Shown: positions 45,731 to 55,820, numbered from the stretch's first letter. The stretch is 64,000 nt of DNA from Dermatemys mawii (GCA_007922305.1 ML677341.1:66544409-66608408), one strand, 5' to 3'. Notes: generated by a model from the sequence alone, not told the origin. Translations and numbers: made by a program.

Positions 45731-46464
45731 CCTGCTAATACTTAAACAAATTACATCACAAATCAAAAGCAAAGTGGCAGAATTCACTTGTATGATACAG
45801 ACAATTTAATATTGACCCTACATCTAATGTGCACTTTTGTCTTGACCTAAAACTTTGTCCCATTAGCTGCAGCAGTGGGTGTTTGCGCGATATTAACACC
45901 AAAAATCCCCAGGCATCTAATTCTTTTGCCTGACACTCCCACAGCAAGATAATACAAATAGCACAGCAGGGCCTTTAGGAGTCAATGCAAAGAGAACTTC
46001 TACACTAATAGGGGATATCTTCAGCAACTTGCTACCTTTGTAGAGGCTGACAGCATTGAAATCTCTCCCTTTTACTATTGCCACTTCATAGCTTTTGTAG
46101 TAAGTTCGAGGGTCTGTGGCTCATTCTATTTACACCTGTGTTTCTCTTGGACTGTATCTAAACCTGCCATAGATATTGGGATATTTGGATCAGGATGTGA
46201 AATCCCTAGCTAGCTATCTTACTTGCTTGAAGCAGTTGGAAAAGATCAGTGCAGACTGTGTAGACACTTGTAAACTATCTGGGCTTCTAGCTATTTTGTT
46301 TGATTTTTTTCTTTGTATTATTATAAATTACTTCAGTTTTATATTGCTGCAAAATGATGTAGTAATGGATGGCACCACCTTTTGGTGAAAATGCAGAAAG
46401 GGTCAGCGTGCTTGCTAATTTGCAGATCCACAAATAAAGCGTATAACTGAGAAAATAATAGCAA
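45731..46464. other. no feature recognised
   Basis: AT-rich non-coding DNA. Confidence 0.4.
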
Positions 46465-46555
46465 TTGATTATTTTTATTTGTATTGCATTAGCTCCGAGG
46501 TGTTCCAGTCACACTTGTGTTGGGTGCTGTATAAACTTGGATCAAAACTGCAAAT
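46465..46555 (-). repeat. L2-like 3' tail
   Basis: 'tttttatttgtattgcatta' 'gctccgaggtgttccagtca' and 'gggtgctgtataaacttgga' match the inverse of the tail family. Confidence 0.55.
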
Positions 46556-46762
46556 CTTCCAATTTTAATTGTTTTCAGATACATCATTTTATATCTGGAA
46601 TACCTAGCTATGCTAGGGTGGATTTTTCCATATTTATGTTAACATTACTGACAATTGCAAGTAAACAGTAATCTCTGCCTGTGGCACATAATAATCAATT
46701 AAGTCTACTGTAGGCTGTACTACTTTGGTCAACTTTTGGTTGTTGGGTTTACTGTGCAGGTG

Positions 46763-46826
46763 TTGGTGGCCTGTGATATACAGGAGGCCAGGCAGATGAT
46801 CTGGTGGTCCATTCTGGCCATAAACG
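46763..46826 (+). repeat. CR1-family 3' end
   Basis: 'ggtggcctgtgatatacagg' 'aggccaggcagatgatctgg' 'tggtccattctggccat' is the sense-strand version of the 3' terminus seen inverted at 48777, 54403 and 61617. Confidence 0.65.
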
Positions 46827-46914
46827 CTGACTAATATGTAGGTCAGTCAGCTTGGTAGTAATTTATCTCTCTCCCCCATAACACTGTTGAAGGCTCTCAA
46901 TAGAGCCAAAGGGT

Positions 46915-47046
46915 TAGGCTGATCAGATAGCAAGTATGAAAAATCGGGACAAGAGGTGTGGGGGATGGGAATAATAGGCACACGTATAAGACAAAACCGC
47001 AAATATTGGGACTGTCCCTATATAATTGGGACATGTGGTCATCCTA
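46915..47046. mobile_element. hAT-type MITE, 132 bp (tagggtgacc family)
   Basis: The ends 'taggctgatcagat' and, inverted, 'taggatgaccacatg' are diverged copies of those at 9073-9168. The interior has 'aaaaatcgggacaa' and 'gggactgtccctata'. The flanks agree at only 5 of 8 positions, consistent with greater age. Confidence 0.7.
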
Positions 47047-47054
47047 CTGGGGGT

Positions 47055-47423
47055 GCATGTACATGGAAGGGAAAGATGCGCACAGTTGCCCCCAGCGAGC
47101 AGTGGTAACTGATGAAAGGCCTCAGGCTAAATTAAGTTTTATGTGGCCTTCCCCTGTGAGAACCTCTGTACACGTTTATCGGAGACAGCAATGGGTGGGG
47201 AAAACTCTGCCACTGGTGCTACAATAGTGTTGCCCTGTGAGGAAACTGAGGAACAAGGGCAGGGAGCTCTGAAGCTGTTGCAGAGGCACATGGTCTCCAT
47301 GCAAAGACCTCTTGCAGATCTTGTGGGATACACAGAGTTTGATCACCAAATCATCTGCTTGTTTTATAGGGACAGGCACAATCTGGTGAAATCTTTGTGA
47401 AGGAAGGGTTAAGACAATGCATA
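47055..47423. other. no feature recognised
   Basis: Non-coding DNA between a MITE and the (TA)n tract. Confidence 0.4.
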
Positions 47424-47448
47424 ATTATATATATATATATATATATAT
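47424..47448. repeat. (TA)n microsatellite, left half
   Basis: An 'atatatat' run that abuts the LTR start. The matching tract resumes on the other side of the LTR. Confidence 0.9.
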
Positions 47449-47450
47449 TT

Positions 47451-48110
47451 TGTGACGGAGTCAGACCAGAAGGATATAGGAGAGTGCTGGAAGGCAGGTA
47501 TATTAGTCTCAGGATGTGCAGGTCCCTGTTCCCTGGATAGCCAAACAAAGGCTACTCCAGACCAATCAAGACACCTGGGGCCAATTAAGAACCTTCTAGA
47601 AAGGAGTAGAAACAGCTAGCCTAATTGGGACACCTGAAGCCAATCAGGGACTGGCTGAAACCAGATAAAAACCTCCCAGTTAGTCAGGTGGGCTGTGGGT
47701 GTCAGGAGCTGTGAGAGGAAGTTATGCCGTTGGTGAGATTGAGTGGTGGACAATATATATCATATAGAAGAAAGGAGGCCCTGAGGTAAGGGTGAAGTGG
47801 AGTTTGAAGAAGCGGGGACTGCTGTCGGGAAGTAGCCCAGGGAATTGTATTGTGTTTTGTGCCTAAAAGGTCAGCCATCTTAGCTGATACTATTAGGGTC
47901 CCTGGGCTGGAGTCCGGAGTAGAAGGTGGGCCCGGGCTCCCCCCTTTTCCATCTTCCATACTAGCCCGTGATGAAGGTAACTCACTAGGTGGTGACTCTT
48001 GCCAATTATACTGAGAAAGGGAGGTCACTCTGGGGCCTAGATGAGTTTCTGAGGCCCCTAAATCTGCCAGGAAGCGCAGGACCCACAAGTACAGACTTGG
48101 AGCTTTGTCA
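47451..48110 (+). mobile_element. solo LTR inserted in a (TA)n tract
   Basis: Begins TGTGACGGAGTCAGACC and ends GAGCTTTGTCA (TG...CA, with 'tgtgac' and 'gtcac' at the tips). A TATA-like 'ccagataaaaacctccc' lies at 47661-47677, followed by the downstream U5-like half. No internal retroviral coding region is present, so it is a solo LTR. Inside the microsatellite no clean target duplication can be read. Both flanks are TA repeats. Confidence 0.7.
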
Positions 48111-48129
48111 CTATATTATATATATATAC

Positions 48130-48162
<33 letters not shown>

Positions 48163-48178
48163 CATATGCATGCATGCT
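48111..48178. repeat. (TA)n/(TACA)n microsatellite, right half
   Basis: 'tattatatatatatacatat' continuing to 'acatatgcatgcatgc'. A longer and more interrupted continuation of the tract at 47424. Confidence 0.9.
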
Positions 48179-48255
48179 ACAAGGTACGTCCAGGAGACAA
48201 TCCAATGCCCTCAGAAATCACTGTGAAGTTTCTCCAAGGTTTCCAGTACAATATA

Positions 48256-48476
48256 CAGGCATGTCACGTCTTATGCGAGGGTTCCGTTCCGTGGTTTCCG
48301 GGTAAAGCGGAAATCGCGTATAGCTGAAACCCCATTGACTTCAATGGCGGGTGAAATTGCCTGCCCTAAAGAAAGTTTTTATATTTTTAATTTTCCGTTT
48401 TTTTGTTTTTTTTTTTGGTTGACCGCGTAAAGCGGAAATCACGCATGTTAAATGCGCCTAAGACGTGACATGCCTG
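48256..48476. mobile_element. Tigger/pogo-like Tc1-mariner MITE, 221 bp
   Basis: The terminal inverted repeats are 18 bp and perfect (caggcatgtcacgtctta), continuing imperfectly as 'tgcg' / 'ggcg'. Each side is flanked by TA (48254-48255 and 48477-48478), the Tc1/mariner target. The body has 'gttccgttccgtggtttccg' and 'taaagcggaaatcgcg', close to the 'ggttccgttccag...aataaagcgaatatcgc' pattern of Tigger elements. It lacks a transposase gene. Confidence 0.9.
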
Positions 48477-48478
48477 TA

Positions 48479-48776
48479 GTCCAGCTTTCAGCCTAGGGGG
48501 TGTACTTAAGAATAATGGATTAAACTGAGAAAATGAAAATCGAAGATGAATAACCAGGAATATTTCTAAGGGACAGGTTAATTAAACTGTGAAATAGTTT
48601 ACTATAGCAACTGACGAAAGCTTCATTGCCTGGTTTACAATTAGACTGGAAAAGCACCATAGAAAATACCTCGGGGAAATATCATGAATCATCAGAGATA
48701 AACAATATGACCCAACAGAGTTTTTTTCCATCTCCCATTTACAGGATTCTATGATTTTCTTACTTTACCTCTTAGT
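48479..48776. other. no feature recognised
   Basis: AT-rich spacer. Confidence 0.4.
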
Positions 48777-48864
48777 TTCATAGATACCTATATTCCAAAG
48801 CCAGATTGGCTAGTCTGACCTCCTGCATAACACAGACCATAAGACTTCCCCAAACAATCCCTTT

Positions 48865-49080
48865 TCAATTCAAGCATATATTTTCAAAAGCATTCAATTT
48901 TGATTTAAAAACTGCCAGTGATGGGGAATCCACCACAACCCTGGGTAAATTGTTCCAGCGGGTAATCACTCTCACTGTTAGAAATGGACATCTTGTTTCC
49001 AGTCTGAATAGTCTAGCTTCAATTTCTAGCCACTGGCTTTTGTATAACTTTGTCTGATAGCTTGAAGAGCCCATTACCAA
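48865..49080 (-). pseudogene. CR1 ORF2 C-terminal remnant (older element)
   Basis: The minus-strand frame stays open for 71 codons and includes VITRWNNLPRVVVDSPSLAVFK. This matches the conserved end of CR1 ORF2 (W..LP..VV..PSL..FK). The frame breaks on both sides. It is the C-terminus after the reverse transcriptase domain, with no catalytic residues of its own. Confidence 0.8.
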
Positions 49081-49559
49081 ATATTGTATAGGTACTTAAA
49101 GGTGGTAATCAAGTTGTATCTTAACCTCTTCTTTGTTAAGCTGTTACTATGAGGCATATTTTAGAATCATTCAATCATTTTTGTGGATCTTCTCTGAACC
49201 CTCTACAATTTATCAATCTCCTTCTTGAACTGTGGACACTGGAATTGACACAATATTTCAGCAGTGACCACATCAGTGCGAAATAAAGAGGCAAAATACC
49301 TTCGCTGCTCCTACTTGAGATTCCCCTCGGATGCATCCAAGGATCACATTAGCACAACATAGTGCTAGGAACTCATTTTCATTTGATTATCCACCATGAC
49401 CCCCAAATCTTTTTCAGAGTTACTTCTTCCTAGGACAGAGTCCCCCATCTTGTATGTCTGGCTGCTCCAAGATATATACATTCAGCCCTATTAAAATGCA
49501 TTTTTCCCTGTGACCATCTTACCAAACCATACAAAGCACTCTATCACTGACCTGTCCTC

Positions 49560-50620
49560 TTCATAGAATCATAAAATATCAGGGTTGGAAGGGACCTCAA
49601 GCTGTCATCTAGTCCAACCCCCTGCTCAAGCAGGACCAACTAAATGATCCCAGCCAGGGCTTTGCCAAGCCTGACCTTAAAAACCTCTAAGGAAGGAGAT
49701 TCCACCACCTCCCTAGGTAACCCATTCCAGTGCTTCACCACCCTCCTGGTGAAGAAGTTTTTCCTAATATCTAACCTAAAACTCACTCTCTGCAACTTGA
49801 GATCATTACTTCTTGTTCTGTCATCTACCACTGAGAACAGTCTAGATCCATCCTCTTTGAAACCTCTTTTCAGGTAGTTGAAAGCAGCTATCAAATCCCA
49901 CCTCAGTCGTCTCTTCCGCAGACTAAACAATCCCAGTTCCCTCAGCCTCTCCTAAGTCATATGCTCCAGCCCCCAACTCATTTTTGTTGCCCTCTGCTGG
50001 ACTCTCTTCAATTTTTCCACATCCTTCTTGCAGCATGGGGCTCAAAACTGGACACAGACTCCAGGTGAGGCTTCACCAATGCCGAATAGAGGGGAATAAT
50101 CATGACCCTTGATCTGCTGGCAATGCCCCTACTTATACAATCCAAAATGACGTTAGTCTTCTTGGCAACAAGGGCACACTGTTGACTCATATCCAGCTTC
50201 TCGCCCACTCTAACCCCTAGATCCTATTCTGCAGAACTGCTGCCTAGCCATTCGGTCCCTAGTCTGTCACAGTGCGTGGGATTCTTTCATCCTAAGTGCA
50301 GGACTCTGCACTTGTCCTTGTTGAACCTCATCACATTTCTTTTAGCCCAATCCTTTAATTTGTCTAGGTCCCTCTGTATCCTATCCCCACCCTCCAGTGT
50401 ATCTACCACTTCTCCCAGTTTAGCATCATCTGCAAACTTGCTGAGGGTGCAGTCCACGCCATCCTCCAGATCATTAATGAAGATATTGGACAAAATCAAT
50501 CGCAGGACTGACCCTTGGGGCACTCTACTTGATACCGGCTGCCAACTGGGCATGGAACCATTAATCATTACCTGTTGAGCCCAACGATCTAATCAGCTTT
50601 CTATACACTTTATAGTCTAC
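49560..50620 (-). mobile_element. younger CR1 LINE, 5'-truncated, nested in an older CR1
   Basis: Starts with the inverse CR1 3' end 'catagaatcataaaatatca' 'gggttggaagggacctcaag' and extends through the ORF2 C-terminus into the palm part of the reverse transcriptase. The 5' boundary is between about 50580 and 50630. Surrounding sequence belongs to a second, more diverged CR1, which it splits. Confidence 0.9.
49640..50568 (-). pseudogene. CR1 ORF2 reverse transcriptase fragment (degenerate)
   Basis: Translated from the minus strand, 50287-50568 carries RVPQGSVL (RT motif 4-like) and FADDAKLG, the F/YxDD catalytic motif with both aspartates kept. Further down, 50008-50208 has [11 protein letters not shown] and [13 protein letters not shown], and 49640-49930 has [29 protein letters not shown] near the C-terminus. 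These follow CR1 ORF2 in order. The chain is broken by an in-frame TAG at 50224-50226, a second stop in the stretch between 50008 and 49930, and frame changes. It covers the last third of ORF2. The endonuclease and the N-terminal RT are absent, so it cannot act on its own. Confidence 0.9.
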
Positions 50621-51059
50621 TCTTAATTATTTACCACTCGCACAATCTTTGTGTCAACTGCAAACTTTATGAATGATGATTTTACAGTCTCTTCTGGATT
50701 ATTGATAAAATGTTACAAAGGACAGGGCCAACAACCAATCCCTGTAGTACCCCGCTAGAAACACATTCCCTCACACACACCCCGATGATTCTCTGGGTAG
50801 AGTTAAATTTTTAGACCTATTAGTTAGCCAGTTTTTAATCTATAATGTGTGTCACGTTAATTTTGTATCATTCTAGTTTTTGAATCAAAATGTCTTGAGG
50901 TACCAAGTCAAATGACTTACAGAAGTATATTATAACAACCCCGTTCAATATGTAATCTTGTCAAAAAAAGATATCAAGTGAGCTTGAACTGTTTTCCACA
51001 AACCCATGTTTAACTGTCTGGCCTATACAGTTATCTTTTAAAAAACTGAAGCACAATAT

Positions 51060-51130
51060 ATTGGCCTGATTCAAAGCCAGTTGAAGTCAATGGAAAGTCT
51101 CCCACTTCAAATGGGTTTCACATCAGACCT
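51060..51130. repeat. short palindromic repeat, type E
   Basis: 'tggcctgattcaaagccagt' 'tgaagtcaatggaaagtctc' and the arm 'gggtttcacatcagacc' form an imperfect hairpin. Confidence 0.55.
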
Positions 51131-51640
51131 TATATTTGGAAAAAGCACAAACTCCAGATTCTGCCTCTATCTATTACTAGTGTTTTTCCTTTTTTGTCTA
51201 AAATTCCCAAAGATTTCTGCAGGCTTGGTGCTGAAAAGCTATCCACAATTTGTTCAGAAGATCTTTATTGACAAAGGAACACTAAATAATGTGTTAACAG
51301 CAGGACAATAATAGTCCTGGTTTTTCTGTAGCAAAGCAAAACAATACGTAAATACAACACTGGCCTGCTCAAAGACATCAAAACCTACCAGTGCGTAAAG
51401 ATGCAATTAACATGGAGCTGAATCTGACCCAGGAACTATTCAAAAACAAAAGTTAACCAAATGTTGCTTGGGCATTCCACCACAGAATTGCCATGAAATA
51501 ATGCAATCACACACTTTACCATCCCTAATTTGGCAAAATATCCAACAAGTTTCCTCAGATCTTGCATTTTATTATTTTCAGTTTTTAAGAAAACATGACT
51601 CAGTATTGATCCTCACGTAGATTAGGGTGTTGTGCCAAAG
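51131..51640. other. no feature recognised
   Basis: AT-rich non-coding DNA. Confidence 0.4.
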
Positions 51641-52152
51641 CTTGTAAGTGTCCAAAGTAACAAAAGTGAAACTCAGGCCATTATGTACAATTGATTATAA
51701 AAGCAAGCCAAAGCTGAAAACAGAACAGTACGAACTGCATTAAAAAAACTGGCTTCAAGGTTTTTGGAAAACAGGATTGGCGTAACAAGGAAAGAAAAAA
51801 TTCTACAAATGGGAGGAAACTTTTATAGTTGAAATCACCAAAATGTGTTATGATTGGTTAATTTTAATGAGATGAGGTCACTCCCCCCTATTTGAATCAT
51901 TTTTATCTGAGGAAGAGGGTCACTAAAAGAGCCAAGGTGCATGTTTAACCATCATGGCTGCTCCTCCCCACACTGTCTCTTGGGACCCTGTGATCCACCA
52001 TGACATCACTGAGCCTTCATCATCCTGATATTGAAAGCTGACCTATCCAGAGTGAGCCAGAGAGAGGGAACCAAACCACACCCAATCTCAACTTCAGCTA
52101 AATCCTGGACTTCTAAACTGGAAATCGGAGATTCCTGCTGTCGTCATCTCCT

Positions 52153-52262
52153 AGAGTGACCACTTTTGGTTGGATGTATTCCTGGAGGTTTCATCACATG
52201 ACACAATCTTTAACTCAATCTTTAATTCCTGGAGACTCCAGAACAACCCTGGAGGGGTGGAG
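52153..52262. mobile_element. probable short MITE ('cctggaggttt' type)
   Basis: Contains 'attcctggaggtttcatcac' 'atgac' and an internally repeated 'actcaatctttaa' / 'tctttaattcctgg', then 'gagactccagaacaaccctg' 'gagggg'. The halves 'cctggag' and 'ctccag' are inverse. It interrupts the long repeat. No target duplication defined. Confidence 0.45.
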
Positions 52263-52315
52263 ACTCGACTCTCTCCTTAGTGTGTCATTTTCCTTCCCTG
52301 ACTTATTTCTCCTCT

Positions 52316-52509
52316 GGGCTTGTCTACGTGGCACAGATTTGCAAAGTGCTGTAATGTGTTGTGCTTCAACTGTTCTAGGTCCACAGGAATGAGATTCTTT
52401 TTAGAGCATGCCAGCAGGGTCTACATGCGGCAGTTAGAGTATAGCACATTAGTGCACTTTACAAATCACACCTCTTTGGTGCGCTTTGCTGTGCTGTGCA
52501 GATAAGCCC
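52316..52509. mobile_element. MITE with 'gggcttgtctac' ends
   Basis: The left end 'gggcttgtctacgtggca' and, inverted, the right end 'gggcttatctgcacagca' match at most of the first 12 bases. Both halves carry inverse 'aaagtgctgtaatgtgttgt' / 'agcacattagtgcacttt' blocks. It interrupts the long repeat copy 2. Confidence 0.7.
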
Positions 52510-52864
52510 GTTGTCCCAACTTCCTCTTTGTTGTCTTGGGTCTTAATAGGAGCCTGGCTTCAGTGGCCAAATCGTCTTCACCCTTTGCAGCATCACTGTG
52601 ATGTTGCGATCAGAATCCAAGCTAAAAGTGATGCCTTAACACAGCCTGTGACCAGAAAAAGTTTGCCAGATCTCAGAGAGAGGCTGATGTGCTATGCCTC
52701 CAGTTTTGTAGCAGTGACGCTGCAACTGAGAATGAGCATCAGCGACAGGAGCTGCATGCTCAGTCTTTGCTATCCTCTTCTTTTTCCTGCACTGCATGTA
52801 CTGTTTTGTCTTTTAAAAACACCAGGATCAGTCTTCAATAACAACAGCTCAAAACCATCTAAAC

Positions 52865-53227
52865 CGAGGGGGGCAATCTGAGGCTCCAAAGCCACATGCG
52901 GCTTTTCAGAAGTTAATATGCAGCTCCTTGTATAGGCACCAGGGCTGGAACTACAGGTCCCAACGTTCCAATGTGCCAGGAGGTGTTCACTGCCCAATCC
53001 CTGGCTCTGCCACAGGTCCTGCCCCTCTCTCCTCTCAACTCCCAAGCCTCCTGCATGCCACGAAACAGCTGAGTGGGAGGTGCAGGGAGGGTTATCAGTG
53101 GGTGGGAGGTGCTGTGAACAGGGGGATAGGGGAGCTGATGTGGGGGCTGCTTTCGTATTACTGTGGTTCTTTAGCAATGTTCTTTGGTAAATTCTGGCTC
53201 TTCTCAGGCTCAGGTAGGCCACCCCCG
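52865..53227. mobile_element. hAT-type MITE, 363 bp, perfect 8-bp duplication
   Basis: Flanked by atctaaac at 52857-52864 and 53228-53235. The ends 'cgaggggggcaatctgaggc' and, inverted, 'cgggggtggcctacctgagc' agree at many positions. The interior is GC-rich ('ctgctttcgtattactgtgg' on the right, 'gccacatgcggcttttcaga' on the left). The 150-codon minus-strand ORF over it is not a gene. Confidence 0.88.
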
Positions 53228-53469
53228 ATCTAAACCAACTTTCACCTCTTTCCTAAAACGACAGTTAATACCTGCTAAATACTGTCATACTATTTCCCCC
53301 CTTATACAAGACTCTATCCACTAAAGGGGAAAGCAATAAGGGATTGTATTAATATCTTATTTTTTCTTGGGCTCAAGATGGCTCCTTACGGTAAAATACT
53401 GGTTTGAGCCAGACATAAAGGTTATACATATGTATCACTAGTCCACCAGTTGTGATCAATCACACCCTA

Positions 53470-53600
53470 TCATAATTCATAGATTTTTAAGGTCAGAATA
53501 ATCCATTGCAAGCAACCAGTCTAATCTCCTGCATAACATAGGCTGGAGAATTCACCTAGAAATTCTTGCAGTGAAGGGAATTATTGAACTCAGTAACTTA
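53470..53600 (-). repeat. CR1-family 3' end
   Basis: 'ttcatagatttttaaggtca' and 'agtctaatctcctgcataac' 'ataggctggagaattcacc' match the inverse of the older CR1-type 3' end. Confidence 0.65.
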
Positions 53601-53623
53601 TGGCTAAACTAAATCACTGGCTT

Positions 53624-53733
53624 GATTCTTGTTTACACTAAGCTCATCTACATCAATTTGAGAGTTCCTTCAAATTGCCAGAGAGATGTAAAGAAAGGGG
53701 CCTTGGTGTAAATGAGAATCAGACCCTCCTGTC
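53624..53733. repeat. short palindromic repeat, type B
   Basis: Left arm 'cttgattcttgtttacacta' pairs with right arm 'cttggtgtaaatgagaatca' 'gacc'. The arms are inverse over about 18 bases. Confidence 0.65.
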
Positions 53734-54402
53734 TTTTAGAAAAGAATAGCACGCCTTGCATTGATTTTTAACCCTTTCGTTTTTTAAATGGAGGTCACTA
53801 AGCTTAGTATAATTCTTTGGTGTGCATAAATTGAGACAAGGATGAAACTCCCAAACCTGTGACCTAAATCACAATTTGAATCTTAATCCTCAGAAGCAAA
53901 AGCCTAAGTGCTAATCCATTGAACTCTTAACCCCCAGGACTGATCTCAAGCACCCTATTGTTTTTAAACTCAAGCTTCCAAACTGCTGAGCTCCTACGCT
54001 CTTCCAGTGTTGGAGAGAAACTGGATTACCACTGATGTAAATGTTACAGTCTCACTATTTCCAATAGGAATTGCTTTACAAAGCATGGTAGGAAGTGATG
54101 GGCAAATTAGGCTGATAATTTAATTAAAACACGTGAAACAAAAGTTCAGTATCCAACCACAAATCAGGGCAACCTCTCTACAATTTTTATTGCCTCCTCT
54201 TCACTTGCATATTTTTAAAGCACAGGCTGCAGGAATTTATCATCCCTTACTGCAGGTTCAAGGTCTCATTCCTAAATCACTCCTGTTAAGAAAACCAATG
54301 AAGAATGTGAAGAATTGAAACCCTTTAGTAATCTTGCCCCCTGGGAGGGTGTCCATTTATCCCCCCTCATGTGGTTCCTCATGAGCAACTTTCTCATCAA
54401 TT
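53734..54402. other. no feature recognised
   Basis: AT-rich non-coding DNA. Confidence 0.4.
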
Positions 54403-54484
54403 CATAGATTTTTAAGGCCAAAAAGGGTCATTGTGATAATCTAGTCTGACCTCCATAACACAGCCACATAATTTCACCCAGGCA
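54403..54484 (-). repeat. CR1-family 3' end
   Basis: 'attcatagatttttaaggcc' 'aaaaagggtcattgtgataa' 'tctagtctgacctccataac' 'acag' is the inverse of the CR1-type terminus. Confidence 0.8.
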
Positions 54485-54905
54485 CAGTTCCCAGCAGTGC
54501 AAAGTACAATGAACATGAAGTACTGCTAAGCTCCCACTGAGCACTGAGTGTTGCTCGGATGCACACAGCAGGCCTGGCATGCTAGGAGAAAGCTGGACTT
54601 GGGCACAGAAAACAGATACTGTTAGTGTGAAATGAATTGCAATCATTTGCTCCCTTCCTAAACATGAATAAAAGCCTGAAGTAAGGAAGACTCTTTTAGT
54701 GCTTAAACAATACTACTGAGAGGCATAGGGCAAAGCAGCTCCACTGTGCACCATTGGGATTGCATACTACGAAGAGCATCTGGAAGAAAATGACCTGTGA
54801 CTGCCTAGCGGGTGCTAGGTGGAACTAACATGCATCATTCCATGATGATGTGCAAGGGCTGCCCATCATCCAGGCAGCACACTGGGTCTGTCCCCCTTTT
54901 TCTGG
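54485..54905. other. no feature recognised
   Basis: Non-coding spacer. Confidence 0.4.
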
Positions 54906-54913
54906 GCTGGAAT

Positions 54914-55627
54914 CAGGGGTGAAAGTGAGTCTGGTGACTTACCGGTACAAGTCTGGGGCCAGCTCTGGCCCCGAAAGGGGCGGGCCTCAGGCAGAAGGGG
55001 CGGGGCTTGGGATCAGAGCCAGCCCACCCTGCATGGTAAGTGTACCCTCTTCCTCTCCTCTCCTCCCCCCTCCGTAGCAGCGGCAGCCAGGTGCTCTGGG
55101 GGCTATTTAAAGGGCCAGGGGCTCCCCTGCCTCTACTGCCCAGAGCTCTTTAAATAGCTGCTGGAGGCAGCGGGGCTCTGACAGCTATTTAAAGGGCCCA
55201 GGGTGGTAGAAGCAGCATGAGCTCCAGCCCTTTAAATAGCTCCCAGAACCTCTCCCCCACTGCCCCAGAGCTCTGCGAGCTATTTAAAGGGCCTGGGGCT
55301 CCCCTGCAGGCCTCTACTGCTTCAGTCCTTTAAATAGCTGCAGAGCCCTGAGGAACCAGCAGCGGCGCTCCAGCAGCTATTTAAAGGACGGAGCGGCAGA
55401 GGCAGTAGGAGCCCCAGGCCCTTTAAATAGGCTCTGGAGCCCCACTGCCACTACGCAGGGCTCCAGCAGCAGGGCTCTGGTAGAAATTTAAAGGGCTTGG
55501 AGCTCCAGCCACTGCTGGGAGCCCCAGGCCCTTTAAATTGCAGCCTGTGGAAGCCGGGTGCCCCGATACATTGACCAGCTCTTGCTGGTACGCCGTACCA
55601 GGGCCTACCGGCTTACTTTCACCTCTG
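54914..55627. mobile_element. hAT-type element, 714 bp, with alternating TTTAAA array
   Basis: The ends 'caggggtgaaagtgagt' and, inverted, 'cagaggtgaaagtaagc' match at 14 of 17. The flanks 54906-54913 (gctggaat) and 55628-55635 (gctggtat) match at 7 of 8. Subterminal 'taccggtac' on the left and 'taccggc' on the right are conserved. The interior holds ten TTTAAA cores at 55106, 55149, 55188, 55231, 55283, 55329, 55380, 55422, 55487 and 55532, strictly alternating between 'ctatttaaagggc' and its inverse. No transposase; non-autonomous. Confidence 0.9.
55101..55540. repeat. array of alternating inverted ~45-bp modules
   Basis: Ten TTTAAA cores are spaced 39-65 bp apart, most often 42-46. Each core lies in 'gctatttaaagggcc' or its inverse, and successive cores alternate in orientation. 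The linkers are rich in 'gctcc', 'ggagc' and 'ctactgcc' pieces. Neighbouring modules can therefore pair with each other. Confidence 0.85.
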
Positions 55628-55686
55628 GCTGGTATCTTTATTTGGGCATGAAGCACTTCAGGGAAGTGGGCCTACATCTGCCTAAT

Positions 55687-55820
55687 GAGCTTGATCCTGC
55701 AAGGTTCTAAGCACTCGGGATCCTGTACAGCAAAGCACTTAGGGCCAGATTTTTAAAAGTATTTAGGCACTTGCCCAGTGAAAGTTGAGCACCTACATAC
55801 CTTTAAAAGCTCTTCTCCGC
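55687..55820. repeat. palindromic repeat pieces, types A and D
   Basis: 'gcttgatcctgcaaggttct' and 'agcaaagcacttagggccag' recall type A. 'atttttaaaagtatttaggc' 'acttgcccagtg' and 'gttgagcacctacatacct' 'ttaaaag' recall type D, with 'ttttaaaagtat' and 'atacctttaaaag' inverse to each other. Confidence 0.5.

Larger units (their letters stand above)
48777..51045 (-). mobile_element. older CR1-family LINE, interrupted by a younger CR1
   Basis: Starts with the inverse 3' end 'tttcatagatacctatattc' 'caaagccagattggctag' 'tctgacctcctgcataac' and runs to about 49555. After the young insertion it resumes near 50620 with 'caatctttgtgtcaactgca' 'aactttatgaatgatgattt' and reaches 'aacccatgtttaactgtct' near 51020. 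It shares the general CR1 layout but is much more diverged than the copy inside it. The right boundary is approximate. Confidence 0.75.
51640..53420 (+). repeat. long unclassified interspersed repeat, copy 2
   Basis: Blocks 'atggctgctcctccccacac' 'tgtctcttggg' (51956), 'gtttgccagatctcagagag' (52663), 'tgctatgcctccagttttgt' (52689) and 'aggatcagtcttcaataaca' (52824) follow copy 1 at 9390-10980 in the same order. This copy contains sequence ('gatattgaaagctgacctat', 'ccaaaccacacccaatctca') that copy 1 lacks. Three MITEs interrupt it at 52153-52262, 52316-52509 and 52865-53227. Boundaries approximate; family unknown. Confidence 0.6.

Noticed and set aside
47451..48110. Full provirus with gag, pol or env
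   Set aside because: No coding similarity lies inside or next to the LTR. Only one LTR is present.
52770..53222. 150-codon minus-strand frame
   Set aside because: It lies almost exactly over the hAT MITE at 52865-53227, whose boundaries are fixed by a perfect 8-bp duplication.
55101..55540. Possible CRISPR-like array because of regular spacing
   Set aside because: The repeats alternate in orientation, sit inside a hAT element, and the genome is a vertebrate's.
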